The notes: generated from the letters alone by a model not told the origin. Shown: positions 34,326 through 44,150, numbered from the stretch's first letter. The stretch: DNA of 64,000 bases from Bacteroidales bacterium (GCA_017627955.1 JAGAFU010000041.1:1-64000); one strand, 5' to 3'. Program-made: numbers and translations.

Positions 34326-36506
34326 ATGAGTATCGACAGATTTGATCTCGTCAAGGAGTCCTTCGAGAAGAAACCGGTCCCGGCAGCCAAGCCCGGGAAC
34401 CTCCCCTCTGAGTATTTCGGGGAATTGGTGTTCGACCGCCGCAAGATGGCGGCCTATCTGGACAAGAGCACTCTCGGGGCTCTGCTGGATTGCATTGACA
34501 ATGGGAAGCATCTTGACCGGGCGACTGCCGACAAAGTTGCCGAAGGCATGAAAGTCTGGGCTTTGGAGCACCATGTCACCCATGTCACGCACTGGTTCCA
34601 GCCATTGACCGAAGGAACCGCCGAGAAGCATGACTCTCTTATCGACTACGATGGTAAGGGTGGGGTCATCGAGAAGTTCGACGGGAAGGCTCTCGCCCAG
34701 CAGGAGCCCGACGCCTCCTCCTTCCCCAACGGAGGTATAAGGGCGACTTTCGAGGCCAGGGGCTACACGGCTTGGGATCCGACATCACCGGTATTCATAA
34801 TGGATGATACCCTTTGCATCCCTACGGTGTTCATCTCCTACACCGGGGAGGCTCTGGATTACAAGACCCCTTTGAAAAAGTCCATTAAAGCGGTCTGCGA
34901 CGCGGCGTTGCCGATATGCCAGCTCTTCGACCCTTCTGTCGCGAAAGTTTTCTCTTATCTGGGTTGGGAGCAGGAATATTTTCTCGTGGATGAGTCGTTG
35001 TATGCGGCCCGCCCTGATCTGATGATCACGGGAAGGACCCTGATGGGACACGCCTCGAGCAAGAACCAGCAGCTTGACGACCACTATTTCGGAGCTATTC
35101 CCTCCAGGGTCGCCGAGTTCATGAGAGATCTCGAGATCGCCGGCCACAGGTTGGGTATCCCGATCAAGACCCGTCACAACGAGGTGGCTCCGAACCAGTT
35201 CGAGCTTGCCCCGATATTCGGGGAGACCAATCTGGCCAACGACCAGAACCAGTTGCTGATGAACCTGATGAACCCGATCGCCCGCAAGCATGGTTTCGTG
35301 GTTCTTCTGCATGAGAAGCCTTTCGAGGGCGTGAATGGTTCCGGAAAACATAACAACTGGTCTTTGGGGACCGACACGGGCACGATGCTGCTCGCTCCCG
35401 GCAAGGACGCCATGAGCAACCTTCAGTTCATCACTTTCTTCGTCAATGTGCTGGCCGCTGTCCAGAAGCATAACGGCCTGCTGAAGGCTTCGATCGCGTC
35501 GGCGACGAACGCTCATAGGCTTGGTGGGAACGAGGCTCCTCCGGCGATTATCTCCGCCTTCCTCGGCAGGACGATGACCGGTGTTCTCAGAAAGCTGCTG
35601 GAAGTCCCCTCCGACACCCCTATAGAGATTGCTGGAAAGAAAGGCCAAAACCTTGGTCTTGTGGAGATTCCGGAAATATTCGTGGACAACACGGACCGAA
35701 ACAGGACCTCCCCGTTCGCTTTTACCGGAAACCGCTTTGAGTTCCGCGCGGTCGGTTCTTCAGCCAATTGCGCCGGAGCGATGACAACCCTGAACGCCGC
35801 CGTAGCTGAGCAGCTCATGGTTTTCAAGGACAGGCTCGATGTTGAGCTCGCTTATGGTAAACCATTGAATGTCGCTGTGATGGATGTCCTGAAGCCGATA
35901 ATCGCGTCGATTATTGACGTGGTCTGCTTTGACGGCAACGGTTACGCTCCCGAGTGGGCGGAGGAAGCCCGGTTCCGCGGGCTTGACACCGAGACCAGCG
36001 TCCCTGAGATGATCAGGCAGTTCACTATGCCTTCGTCGGTGGAGATGTTCGCCAAGACCGGCGTGTACACCCTGAAAGAGCTTGAGGCCCGCAACGAGGT
36101 CAAATGGGAGATGTACATAAAGAAAGTCCAGATCGAGTCCAGGGTCATGGTCCGCATGGCGATCAACCACATCATCCCCGCCGCGCTTGATTATAAGCGC
36201 AAGCTCTTGAAGGAAGTCGCTCTGAGCCAAGGCGTTTTCGGAGACACTTCAGGCTGTTCGGTCGAACTTGGGCTCATCAACCAGATCAACAGCTACATCG
36301 AGGATATCAGCGCGAAGGCTGAGGCCATGAAGAAAGCCCGCAAGATGGCGAATTCCATAGAGGATCTTTACCAGAGAGCCGTGGCATATCACCAGATTGC
36401 GGAGGCCTTGGTTGATCTCCGCCGTCCGATTGACAAACTTGAGGAGAGGGTTGACAACCGCACCTGGCCCCTTCCCAAGTACCGCGAGCTGCTCTTTATC
36501 AGCTAA
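34326..36506 (+). CDS. glnN: Glutamine synthetase type III
   Basis: 726 residues, the size of GSIII, far longer than GSI. Visible blocks include YLGWEQEYFLVDE (glutamate/metal site), KTRHNEVAPNQFELAPIF near residue 282, GVNGSGKHNNWS near residue 336 and ENRTSPFAF-like NRTSPFAFTGNRFEFR. It makes glutamine from glutamate, ammonia and ATP and is the main ammonia-assimilating GS of many Bacteroidota. It stands alone, converging on glpF with only 4 bases between the stops. Confidence 0.95.
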   Translation: MSIDRFDLVKESFEKKPVPAAKPGNLPSEYFGELVFDRRKMAAYLDKSTLGALLDCIDNGKHLDRATADKVAEGMKVWALEHHVTHVTHWFQPLTEGTAEKHDSLIDYDGKGGVIEKFDGKALAQQEPDASSFPNGGIRATFEARGYTAWDPTSPVFIMDDTLCIPTVFISYTGEALDYKTPLKKSIKAVCDAALPICQLFDPSVAKVFSYLGWEQEYFLVDESLYAARPDLMITGRTLMGHASSKNQQLDDHYFGAIPSRVAEFMRDLEIAGHRLGIPIKTRHNEVAPNQFELAPIFGETNLANDQNQLLMNLMNPIARKHGFVVLLHEKPFEGVNGSGKHNNWSLGTDTGTMLLAPGKDAMSNLQFITFFVNVLAAVQKHNGLLKASIASATNAHRLGGNEAPPAIISAFLGRTMTGVLRKLLEVPSDTPIEIAGKKGQNLGLVEIPEIFVDNTDRNRTSPFAFTGNRFEFRAVGSSANCAGAMTTLNAAVAEQLMVFKDRLDVELAYGKPLNVAVMDVLKPIIASIIDVVCFDGNGYAPEWAEEARFRGLDTETSVPEMIRQFTMPSSVEMFAKTGVYTLKELEARNEVKWEMYIKKVQIESRVMVRMAINHIIPAALDYKRKLLKEVALSQGVFGDTSGCSVELGLINQINSYIEDISAKAEAMKKARKMANSIEDLYQRAVAYHQIAEALVDLRRPIDKLEERVDNRTWPLPKYRELLFIS

Positions 36507-36510
36507 TCTT

Positions 36511-37248
36511 CTAGTAAACAAGCAGGTAGAGGCCTGCCGCAAGCACGCAACCTATCATCGGACCAGCCACAGGAATCCAACTGTAGCCCCAGCCGCTGTC
36601 CCTCTTGCCCTCCAAAGGTATGATGGAGTGGACGCAGCGTGGACCGAGGTCCCTGGCGGGGTTCATGGCGTAGCCGGTGGTTCCTCCAAGCGACATACCC
36701 AGAGCCATGATGATGGCTGTCACGGGGAAGGCTCCGATGCTTCCGAGCCCTACTGCGGGAGTGTTGCCGGTGGTGCCGATCGCGAGGATGAGGAAAACCA
36801 GCATGCAGGTCGCTATTATCTCACTGAGGAGGTTGACGCTCTTGTGGTCAATAGCCGGCATGGTGCAGAAGGTCCCGAGTATTCCGTCGGGATTGGAGAC
36901 CGATGCCTTGTAGTGGTCTTGATAGTAAATATAGACAAGACCGGCTCCGCAGAAACCGCCAAGCATCTGGGCGGCGCAGAAGGGGAGAACCTCCTTCCAA
37001 GGGAAGGTCCCGGCAATGGCGAAACCTACCGTCACCGCGGGATTGAGGTGGGCTCCTGAATATGGCCCGGCGATGAACACGCCGCACATCACGGCGAATC
37101 CCCAGGCGAGGGTCACGACTATCCATCCGCCTCCTTTGGCCTTTGACCTCTCGAGTGTGGTGGCGGCGCAGACACCGTCACCCATCAGCACAAGCACGAG
37201 CGTCCCGATGAACTCAAAGACGCATTTGGTCCATAACGTTACTTCCAT
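36511..37248 (-). CDS. glpF: Glycerol facilitator / aquaglyceroporin
   Basis: 245 residues, six membrane helices plus two half helices with NPA boxes (HLNPAVTV near residue 65 and MNPARDLGPR near residue 198). The second box is followed by D and R, the GlpF-type signature that admits glycerol rather than only water. It lies 11 bases downstream of glpK, so uptake and phosphorylation are encoded together. Confidence 0.95.
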   Translation of the reverse strand: MEVTLWTKCVFEFIGTLVLVLMGDGVCAATTLERSKAKGGGWIVVTLAWGFAVMCGVFIAGPYSGAHLNPAVTVGFAIAGTFPWKEVLPFCAAQMLGGFCGAGLVYIYYQDHYKASVSNPDGILGTFCTMPAIDHKSVNLLSEIIATCMLVFLILAIGTTGNTPAVGLGSIGAFPVTAIIMALGMSLGGTTGYAMNPARDLGPRCVHSIIPLEGKRDSGWGYSWIPVAGPMIGCVLAAGLYLLVY

Positions 37249-37259
37249 CTCCGTGAATA

Positions 37260-38747
37260 TTAAAGGTTATTGATTGTCCTTTTAATGGCGTCGGCCCATC
37301 CTTCCTTCAAAGCTCTCACCCTCTCTTCGGGGGCCTCCGGCTTGAAGGTCTTGTCGGCCAGCCACTGGCTCTTGATCTCATCGACACTGCTCCAGAATCC
37401 GACCGCGAGCCCTGCCAGGTAGCATGCTCCCTTTGCTGTGGTCTCGGTGACCTGGGGGCGGATCACGTCGGCTCCCAGCACGTCAGCTTGGAATTGCATC
37501 AGAAGATTGTTCCTGGACGCTCCTCCGTCCACTTTAAGCTCGGCGAGCTTGACGTCGGCATCTTTTTCCATGGCGTTCACTATGTCCATCGTCTGGAAAG
37601 CGATACCCTCCAAGGCTGCCCTGGCGATGTGTCCGGCCGTGGTGCCCCTGGTTATGCCGTGGATGCATCCCTTGGCGTACTGGTCCCACCAAGGCGCTCC
37701 CATGCCTGTGAGCGCCGGCACGAAATATACTCCTCCATTGTCAGGAACGGTGGCGGAGAGTTCCTCGACTTCAGATGAGCTCTTTATGATCCCGAGCCCG
37801 TCACGAAGCCACTGCACGACTGAACCGCCCACGAAAATGCTGCCTTCAAGCGCATAGTTGACCGTGTCCCCGATTTTCCATGCGATTGTCGTAAGGAGGT
37901 TGTTCTTGGACATGATAGGCTCGGTCCCCGTGTTCATCAGCATGAAGCAACCGGTTCCGTAGGTGTTCTTCACCGAACCGGGTTCCGTGCACATCTGTCC
38001 GAACAGGGCGGCCTGCTGGTCTCCGGCCATTCCGGCCACCGGGACTCCCTCGGCGAAGACATTGCCCGATGTCTTTCCATAAACCTCGCTGGAGGAACGG
38101 ACCTCGGGCATCATGGAAATCGGAATATCCATGAGGTCAAGCAGTTCCTCATCCCACTGGAGGGTGTTGATATTGAAGAGCATAGTCCTGGACGCGTTGC
38201 TGACATCCGTGACATGTACTTTCCCGGCGGTAAGGTTCCAGACAAGCCATGAGTCAACAGTCCCGAAACGAAGTTGCCCGGCTTCGGCTTTTTCCCTTGC
38301 CCCCGGGACATTCTCCAGGATCCAGCGTATTTTTGTGCCGCTGAAATAAGCGTCGATGATGAGGCCGGTCTTTTCCCGGATCATGTCTGTCAAGCCCTTG
38401 TCCTTCAAGGAGTCACAGTACTCGGCCGTCCTGCGGTCCTGCCAGACTATGGCGTTGTGGACCGGGACTCCGGTCTCGGCGTCCCAGACGATTGTAGTCT
38501 CCCTTTGGTTGGTTATCCCGATCGCGGCGATGTCATCTTTTCCCAACCTGAGAGCCGAGACGGCCTCCTGGGCCACTCCAATCTGGCTGGACCAGATCTC
38601 CATCGGGTCGTGCTCAACCCAACCCGGTTTGGGGAAATGCTGGGTAAATTCCTTCTGGGCGACCGACACGGCATTGCCCGCGCGGTCGAAAACTATTGCC
38701 CTGGAACTGGTCGTGCCCTGGTCCAGAGCGAGTATGTACTTGTCCAT
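37260..38747 (-). CDS. glpK: Glycerol kinase
   Basis: 495 residues. FGGY-kinase signatures: [13 protein letters not shown] (residues 9-21), the glycerol-binding WQDRRT, and [11 protein letters not shown] with [13 protein letters not shown] in the C-terminal half. It phosphorylates glycerol to sn-glycerol 3-phosphate. No glpD follows within this group, so the oxidising enzyme lies elsewhere. It lies 18 bases after miaB and could share its transcript. Confidence 0.97.
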   Translation of the reverse strand: MDKYILALDQGTTSSRAIVFDRAGNAVSVAQKEFTQHFPKPGWVEHDPMEIWSSQIGVAQEAVSALRLGKDDIAAIGITNQRETTIVWDAETGVPVHNAIVWQDRRTAEYCDSLKDKGLTDMIREKTGLIIDAYFSGTKIRWILENVPGAREKAEAGQLRFGTVDSWLVWNLTAGKVHVTDVSNASRTMLFNINTLQWDEELLDLMDIPISMMPEVRSSSEVYGKTSGNVFAEGVPVAGMAGDQQAALFGQMCTEPGSVKNTYGTGCFMLMNTGTEPIMSKNNLLTTIAWKIGDTVNYALEGSIFVGGSVVQWLRDGLGIIKSSSEVEELSATVPDNGGVYFVPALTGMGAPWWDQYAKGCIHGITRGTTAGHIARAALEGIAFQTMDIVNAMEKDADVKLAELKVDGGASRNNLLMQFQADVLGADVIRPQVTETTAKGACYLAGLAVGFWSSVDEIKSQWLADKTFKPEAPEERVRALKEGWADAIKRTINNL

Positions 38748-38765
38748 ATATCTGTTAGTTCAGTG

Positions 38766-40088
38766 TTATTCGACGATAGTCCCCAACAAGGTCGCCGAAG
38801 TGCAGTCCCCGATCTTGACGAGGACATAATCTCCGGCCTTGTGGCCTCTCCCGGGGAACACGCACATCTTGTCGCTCCCGGTCCGTCCGCAAAGCTCCTC
38901 GGGGTTACGCTTTGAAGGCCCTTCCACCAGGACCTCGAACGTTTTCCCCACATCGCCGCGGTTGCTCTGGAGGCTCAGCTGGTTTTGCAGCTCGATGATC
39001 TCATTCAGCCTCCTGGTCTTCACTTCCTGCGGAACGTCGTCGGGATAGTTCCTGGCGGCGATGGTCCCGGGCCTTTCGGAATAGCAGAACATGTAGGCGT
39101 AGTCGAAAGCCGCCTCCTTGAACAGCGACAGTGTGGCCTGATGGTCCTCCTCGGTCTCGGAGCAGAACCCGGCGATCACGTCGGTTGTGATCCCGCATCC
39201 GGGAAGGACTTCCCTTATCTTCCTCACGCGCTCCATGTACCACTCCCTCGTGTAGCGCCTCCTCATTTTCTCCAGCATCCGGTCACTGCCGGACTGGACA
39301 GGAAGGTGGATGTGATCGCAAATATTCTCGTGCGCGGCCATCGTCTCGATGAGAGAGTCACTGATGTCTTTGGGGTGGTTCGTGGCGAAACGTACCCTCA
39401 ATGAAGGGTCGATCCTGGCCACGGCATCCAGCAGGGCAGGGAAGTCCACGACCCTGTCTCCATCTTTCCAAAGGTAAGAATCCACGTTCTGACCGAGCAG
39501 GGTGACCTCCTTGTAGCCTTTGGAGAAAATGTCCCTCGCTTCGGCGATGATAGTCTCGGGATCCCTGCTTCTCTCGGCTCCCCTGGTGTAAGGAACGACG
39601 CAGTAGGAGCACACATTGTTGCAGCCCCTCATGATGGAGATGAAGGCCGAGACTCCATTCTTGTCCGTACGGACGGGGAGTATGTCGGCGTAGGTCTCTT
39701 CCCTTGACAGAAGTACGTTGATGGCGGGATTGCCGGGACTGATCTCCTTGATCATGTCCGGAATCGTCCTGTACGTGTCGGGGCCCGCCACAAGGTCGAC
39801 TTTCCCGGTCTTGGTGAGATTGTCCTTGAGCCTCTCGGCCATGCAGCCAACAATGCCCACGATAACTCCCGGGCGGGACTCTTTCTGCTTGCGGAACACC
39901 TCCAGGCGTCCCCAGATCCTTTGCTCGGCATTGTCTCTGACGGAGCAGGTGTTGGCTAATATGATGTCCGCGTCTTCCATGGTGGCTGTACGCTCGTAGC
40001 CCTCCTTCCTCATTATAGAGAAGATGACTTCCGAGTCAACAACGTTCATTTGGCAGCCGTATGTTTCTATATATATCTTCTTGTCCAT
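38766..40088 (-). CDS. miaB: tRNA-2-methylthio-N6-dimethylallyladenosine synthase MiaB
   Basis: 440 residues. The N-terminal UPF0004 domain begins YIETYGCQMN (Cys 12) with further cluster cysteines in ANTCSVRDNA and VGCMAERL. The radical-SAM motif is GCNNVCSYCVVPYTRG (near residue 154). A C-terminal TRAM domain spans about 375-440. It methylthiolates i6A37 in tRNAs. A good promoter element lies 21 bases upstream of the ATG. Confidence 0.96.
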   Translation of the reverse strand: MDKKIYIETYGCQMNVVDSEVIFSIMRKEGYERTATMEDADIILANTCSVRDNAEQRIWGRLEVFRKQKESRPGVIVGIVGCMAERLKDNLTKTGKVDLVAGPDTYRTIPDMIKEISPGNPAINVLLSREETYADILPVRTDKNGVSAFISIMRGCNNVCSYCVVPYTRGAERSRDPETIIAEARDIFSKGYKEVTLLGQNVDSYLWKDGDRVVDFPALLDAVARIDPSLRVRFATNHPKDISDSLIETMAAHENICDHIHLPVQSGSDRMLEKMRRRYTREWYMERVRKIREVLPGCGITTDVIAGFCSETEEDHQATLSLFKEAAFDYAYMFCYSERPGTIAARNYPDDVPQEVKTRRLNEIIELQNQLSLQSNRGDVGKTFEVLVEGPSKRNPEELCGRTGSDKMCVFPGRGHKAGDYVLVKIGDCTSATLLGTIVE

Positions 40089-40108
40089 ATTCGGTTTCGC
40101 TATACTTA

Positions 40109-40116
40109 CAAAGATA
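40109..40116 (-). promoter_or_regulatory. -7 element of miaB
   Basis: On the minus strand this reads TATCTTTG, a full match to TAnnTTTG, giving a leader of about 14 nt for miaB. It is back-to-back with the divergent element at 40147-40154. Confidence 0.7.
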
Positions 40117-40146
40117 TGGATTTTTCAGCGAATAAGTATTTTTTCC

Positions 40147-40154
40147 TATATTTG
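40147..40154 (+). promoter_or_regulatory. -7 element of the LEA-lipoprotein/rpoN operon
   Basis: TATATTTG is a full match to TAnnTTTG. It places the start near 40160, which rules out the GTG at 40154 as the initiator of the next gene and supports the ATG at 40178 (leader about 17 nt). Confidence 0.7.
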
Positions 40155-40177
40155 TGGGACCTGAAAAGTATTCAGAG

Positions 40178-40660
40178 ATGAGAAAACTCGTATCCAAGGC
40201 GCTTGTGGCCATTTTTGTGGCCGTGTCCCTGACACTCTCCGGCTGTGGCAGCCTGCAGAAGGTCAAGGACATCAAGGTCACTTCGGTCGGAGTGGAATCG
40301 TATTCCCTGAGCGGTCTTCGCACTGTCAACGCCATTCTCGCGGTAGGGGTAGACAATCCCACATTCGCCTTCAAGGTGACCGGGCTGAATGGCATACTCA
40401 AGTACAAGGGAGAGGATTTCGCTTTCTATTCAGCGGACACCATCAAGATCGACAAGAAATGTGGCAAGGTTTATGATTTGCCTTGTTCGGCGACCCTCAG
40501 CGAGGGCGTGAGCTTGATGAAAGCTGTCCAGATCTTCCGCAATGGCTCGCTGGAAGGGTTCACCACTGATGTGGAAGCCAAGGTGAAGCTTAAAAGCGGG
40601 GCGGGGACGACCTTGAAATACAAGGACTTGGATCTTCAAAAGTTGGCAGAGGGAAAATGA
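40178..40660 (+). CDS. LEA type 2-like lipoprotein
   Basis: 160 residues from the ATG at 40178. A lipobox LTLSGC (Cys about residue 24) follows a hydrophobic signal. The mature part (VDNPTFAFKVTGLNGILKYK) has the alternating pattern of an LEA_2/NDR1-like beta-sandwich domain, known from small Bacteroidota lipoproteins of unknown role. Start chosen because a promoter -7 element lies just upstream and the lipobox spacing fits. It overlaps the SPOR gene by 4 bases, with rpoN downstream. Confidence 0.8.
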   Translation: MRKLVSKALVAIFVAVSLTLSGCGSLQKVKDIKVTSVGVESYSLSGLRTVNAILAVGVDNPTFAFKVTGLNGILKYKGEDFAFYSADTIKIDKKCGKVYDLPCSATLSEGVSLMKAVQIFRNGSLEGFTTDVEAKVKLKSGAGTTLKYKDLDLQKLAEGK

Positions 40661-41145
40661 GGCTTTTAAAAAGAATAATCATGGTCCTGGCTTTGTGCCT
40701 GGGCACCGCGGGCCTCGCGTCCGCGCAAGATATCGAGGGTGCGGCACCAGGGGTGGCCGTGGATTCGACACTTATCGGCAAGAACATATTCAACCTGATG
40801 CCGAATGTCGCTGTGCACCAGTCGCAGGGCATTCTTGGGGCCATGAACCGCCAGATAGCCTCCAATTCTTCCAGGAAGATGTCCGGGTACCGTGTAAGGA
40901 TATTCAATGACAACAAGCAGAATTCACGAGGCGCTTCCGAGGCCGCTCTCGCGCGGTTCAAAGGGATGTTCCCGGGATTATCCGCCTACAGGACATATTC
41001 GAATCCTTTTTTCAAAGTAACTGTCGGTGACTTCCGGACAAAATCCGAGGCGCTTCAGCTCCTTCAGAGAGTCAAGGGTTCTTTCCCTTCCGCCTTCATT
41101 GTCAAGGAGACCATCAACTATCCTCCAGTGGGCTCAATCTATTAG
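40657..41145 (+). CDS. Exported SPOR-like domain protein
   Basis: 162 residues with a signal peptide (cleavage after ASAQ, near residue 24). Residues about 75-155 (YRVRIFNDNKQNSRGASEA, FKVTVGDFRTKSEALQLLQ) have the RNP-like fold pattern of SPOR domains, which bind denuded glycan at division sites. It lies between the LEA-like lipoprotein and rpoN in one operon. The SPOR match is by pattern, not by any single diagnostic residue. Confidence 0.75.
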   Translation: MRLLKRIIMVLALCLGTAGLASAQDIEGAAPGVAVDSTLIGKNIFNLMPNVAVHQSQGILGAMNRQIASNSSRKMSGYRVRIFNDNKQNSRGASEAALARFKGMFPGLSAYRTYSNPFFKVTVGDFRTKSEALQLLQRVKGSFPSAFIVKETINYPPVGSIY

Positions 41146-41148
41146 GAC

Positions 41149-42561
41149 ATGTTGAAACAAGGACTAGAACTCAAGCAGACACAGAAGCTGTCGCCTCTCC
41201 AGATCCAGACGATCAAGCTGATCGAGCTTCCGATCCAGGAGTTGGAACAGCGGGTGAAGGCTGAGCTGGAGGAGAACCCTGTGCTGGACGATTCGCCCGC
41301 ACCTGAGAAGGAGGAAGGCGATGATGAGCCCAGGGATGTGTCCATCGATGAGCTTGACGCGGATGATCCGATACCTTCTTACAAGCTGAGAGTCAATAAC
41401 TACGGGAAGGACGAGCGTCCCCAATACAACACTTTCTCCGTGAAGGAGAGTTTCACCCAGAGCTTGATGGAGCAACTCGGCTTCCGGAATCTCTCCAAAC
41501 ACGACCATGACGTCGCGGCCTTCATTATCGGAAGTCTTGGCGCTGACGGGTATCTACGCCGTGACATCGGAAGCATTGTGGATGACCTCGCGTTCCGGGC
41601 TAATATCGAATCCGATGAGGAAGAGGTGCTGAGGCTGCTTCACCTTATACAGGAGTTTGAGCCTGCCGGGGTAGGGGCCAGGGATCTGAGGGAATGCCTT
41701 CTGCTACAGCTCGCTGCCCAGAACCAGACGGAAGAGGTCCGGTTGGCTGAGACTGTCCTCCGGGATTATTTCCAGGAATTTTCGAGCAAGCATTTCCATA
41801 AGATAATAATGAAGCTGGGCCTGTCCGAAGACGAGATGAAAGCTGTCATCTCCAGGATAGTCAAGCTGAATCCCTCGCCGGGAGGGCAGATTGACGATTC
41901 GTACAACGACCAGGCGCAGCAGATAGTCCCGGATTTCGTACTTGACATCGTGGATGGACAGATGAACCTTTCCATGCCCCGTTTCTCCATTCCCGAGATC
42001 AGGGTCAACAGGAAATATGCCGACCTGCTCGCGGATGCCCAAGGGTCTTCTGACCGCCAGCAGAAAGAGGCCGCCACCTTCGTCAAGCAGAAACTCGATT
42101 CCGCCAAATGGTTCGTGGAGGCTCTGAAACAGCGCCAGAACACTCTCAGGAGCACTATGGAGGCCATCCTGGAGTATCAGCACGACTATTTTATCGATGG
42201 GGAAGAGTCGCACCTTAAGCCAATGGTCCTCAAGGATATAGCGGAGAAGACAGGATTCGACATCTCCACGATTTCCCGTGTGGTCAACAGCAAGTACATC
42301 GAGACCCATTTCGGAATATTCCCTCTCAAGTCATTTTTCTCGGAAGGACTTGAGAATCAAGATGGTGTCGAGGTCTCGACCCGTGAGCTCAAGAAGGTCC
42401 TCAAAGATTGTGTCGACTCGGAGGACAAGCATAAGCCTTTGACCGATGACGAGTTGGTGGCGGTCATGCGCGAAAAGGGATATAAAGTGGCCAGGCGCAC
42501 GATAGCCAAGTATCGCGAGCAGCTTGATATTCCGATGTCGAGGCTCAGGAAAGAATTATAG
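41149..42561 (+). CDS. rpoN: RNA polymerase sigma-54 factor
   Basis: 470 residues. Region I is Gln/Leu rich (LELKQTQKLSPLQIQTIKLI, residues 6-25), followed by an acidic region II, the core-binding domain, an HTH (DISTISRVVNSKYI near residue 375) and the RpoN box ARRTIAKYREQ near the C-terminus. It directs polymerase to -24/-12 promoters with bEBP activators; none is encoded here. Its 3' end overlaps that of upp by 6 bases, tail to tail. Confidence 0.96.
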   Translation: MLKQGLELKQTQKLSPLQIQTIKLIELPIQELEQRVKAELEENPVLDDSPAPEKEEGDDEPRDVSIDELDADDPIPSYKLRVNNYGKDERPQYNTFSVKESFTQSLMEQLGFRNLSKHDHDVAAFIIGSLGADGYLRRDIGSIVDDLAFRANIESDEEEVLRLLHLIQEFEPAGVGARDLRECLLLQLAAQNQTEEVRLAETVLRDYFQEFSSKHFHKIIMKLGLSEDEMKAVISRIVKLNPSPGGQIDDSYNDQAQQIVPDFVLDIVDGQMNLSMPRFSIPEIRVNRKYADLLADAQGSSDRQQKEAATFVKQKLDSAKWFVEALKQRQNTLRSTMEAILEYQHDYFIDGEESHLKPMVLKDIAEKTGFDISTISRVVNSKYIETHFGIFPLKSFFSEGLENQDGVEVSTRELKKVLKDCVDSEDKHKPLTDDELVAVMREKGYKVARRTIAKYREQLDIPMSRLRKEL

Positions 42562-43215
42562 GTTCGCTTTGGCTCCGAAAGCCAGGTCTCCGGCATCTCC
42601 CAGTCCGGGGATGATGTATGACTGGCTTGTAAGTTCCTCATCCACAGCGGCTGTCCACAGGCAAGTGTTCTCGGGGAACCTTTTCTGGAGATATTCAATA
42701 GCGTAAATACTCGAGATGGGGCTGACGAAGTGGGTGAATGCCGGTTCGCCTCCCTCGTCGACAAGCTTGTTGTAGGCTATCTCCATTGATGCCCCGGTCG
42801 CTATCATCGTGTCGGCCACGATCAAGGTTTTCCCGGTCAGTTCCGGGCATGTGCAGTACTCGATCGCGATGTGGAACTCATCAACCTTGTCGTACTTCCT
42901 GTAGGCGGCGATGAAAGCGCTTTCGGCCCCGTCGAATATGTCCAGCATCCCTTTGTGGATGGGCAGACCTGCCCTCAGAATGGTCGCGGCCACGATTTTG
43001 GTGTCGTAAGTGCTGATGTTGGCCGTGGCCAGAGGTGTCATCACTTCTTTGTGTGAGTATTCCAAAGTCTTGCTGATCTCGTAGGCGAATATCTGGCCTA
43101 GCCTTTCGAGGTTGAACCGGAACCGTAGACTGTCTTTCTGGATCTTCCTGTCGCGGACTTGCGCGATAATGTTACCAAGAGCCGAGTTGGACTCTCCGAG
43201 GTTGATGACTTTCAT
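42556..43215 (-). CDS. upp: Uracil phosphoribosyltransferase
   Basis: 219 residues. The PRPP loop LIVADTMIATGASM (near residue 130) and the C-terminal YIIPGLGDAGDLAFG are diagnostic. It salvages uracil to UMP. I start it at the ATG 43215: a TTG at 43242 is in frame but coincides with the promoter -7 element. The promoter has both elements at consensus spacing. Confidence 0.94.
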   Translation of the reverse strand: MKVINLGESNSALGNIIAQVRDRKIQKDSLRFRFNLERLGQIFAYEISKTLEYSHKEVMTPLATANISTYDTKIVAATILRAGLPIHKGMLDIFDGAESAFIAAYRKYDKVDEFHIAIEYCTCPELTGKTLIVADTMIATGASMEIAYNKLVDEGGEPAFTHFVSPISSIYAIEYLQKRFPENTCLWTAAVDEELTSQSYIIPGLGDAGDLAFGAKANL

Positions 43216-43239
43216 GGCATTGGAGATATTTACTGGAGT

Positions 43240-43271
43240 CAAAAATAACTATTAATTTCAACTCCAGCAAA
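43240..43271 (-). promoter_or_regulatory. Full Bacteroidota promoter of upp
   Basis: On the minus strand, TTTG (43268-43271), 20 bases, then TATTTTTG (43240-43247). Both elements and the spacing fit the TTTG-N19/20-TAnnTTTG consensus. Expected start near 43233, leader about 18 nt to the upp ATG. This is the best-formed promoter in the window. Confidence 0.85.
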
Positions 43272-43298
43272 TAATTTATGAATATGGACGGACTGCCG

Positions 43299-43985
43299 TC
43301 AGCCCAGGTAAACCTTATCTTCGGAGAAGCAGAAGTACATGTCGTCGCAGATGATGACGTGGTCGAGAAGGGAGATGTTGAAGGTCTCAGCAGCCTTTTT
43401 AATGGCGGCGGTCTGCTCCAGGTCGTTTTGACCCGGCCTTGGATTCCCCGAAGGATGGTTGTGGACCAGAATAATCCCGCAGGCTCTCTTGTCGAGGGCT
43501 TTCCGGATCACGAGCCTTGGGTCGACAACCGTTGAAGACATGCCTCCAAGACTGATCATCTCCTTGTGGATCACGTAGTTGGCTCTATTCAGGAAGATTA
43601 CCCAGAACTCTTCGTGGTCAAGCCCTCTCAGTTTGGGAGTCATCAATCTGAACACCATCCTCGGATCGGTCAGGGGAACTTTTTCCACGCCCGGATCCTC
43701 AAGGCAGCACCTTCTGCCCAGCTCGAAAGCGGCGGCGATGGACGCGTACCGGCCAGAGCCGATCCCATCCATCGCCGTGATTCCGGTCCTGTCCATGGCC
43801 GCCAAACTGGAGAGATTCCCTCCAGCGGAGGCGAGAAGCCTGTTGGCCACTTCCAGAACATTTTCTTTTTTTGTGCCGGAGCCGATGAGTATCGCCAGCA
43901 ATTCGGCGTTGCTCATCGCTCCCGGCCCTTTAGAGAACATCTTCTCCCGCGGACGTTCGTCCGCACATAATTCTTTGATTCTCAT
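43299..43985 (-). CDS. radC: RadC-family JAB/MPN-domain protein
   Basis: 228 residues. An N-terminal helix-hairpin-helix part (ERPREKMFSKGPGAMSNAELL) precedes a JAB1/MPN domain with the metallopeptidase-type motif VHNHPSGNPRPGQND (near residue 177). Named for DNA repair, but its biochemical role is unsettled. No mobile-element genes surround it, so this is the chromosomal RadC. It lies downstream of a terminator-like hairpin and upstream of upp. Confidence 0.94.
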   Translation of the reverse strand: MRIKELCADERPREKMFSKGPGAMSNAELLAILIGSGTKKENVLEVANRLLASAGGNLSSLAAMDRTGITAMDGIGSGRYASIAAAFELGRRCCLEDPGVEKVPLTDPRMVFRLMTPKLRGLDHEEFWVIFLNRANYVIHKEMISLGGMSSTVVDPRLVIRKALDKRACGIILVHNHPSGNPRPGQNDLEQTAAIKKAAETFNISLLDHVIICDDMYFCFSEDKVYLG

Positions 43986-44023
43986 AGTTTAGTTTGTTTT
44001 TGATTGTATAGTTAAGTTTTTAT

Positions 44024-44150
44024 AAAAAAGGCGCTTTGACCCCCGAACCGCCGCTTCGCGGCCCCACCGCTCGCTTCGCGTTGCTCCGCTCCGGTCCCCC
44101 CTCTTACAGTGCCGAGGGTGGCATGGGTTCTGGGGCCAAACGCCTTTTTT
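44024..44150 (-). terminator. Large hairpin terminator with nested GC-rich repeats, after transketolase
   Basis: Arms at 44030-44048 and 44125-44144 are inverted repeats (GGCGCTTTGACCCC / GGGGCCAAACGCC, a few mismatches), flanked by six A on one side and six T on the other, so it could stop transcription on either strand. The transketolase genes end 5 bases away. The 75-base loop contains CGCTTCGCGG- and CGCTCGCTTCGCG-type segments resembling the palindromic repeats in this window. It fills most of the 169-base gap to radC. Confidence 0.7.

Noticed and set aside
34220-34326. Sigma-54 promoter in front of glutamine synthetase III
   Set aside because: No GG-N10-GC pair at -24/-12 spacing was found; only a TAAATTTG element is visible.
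44024-44150. Small structured RNA between transketolase and radC
   Set aside because: The hairpin with A and T tracts is better explained as a terminator containing repeats, and no promoter precedes it.
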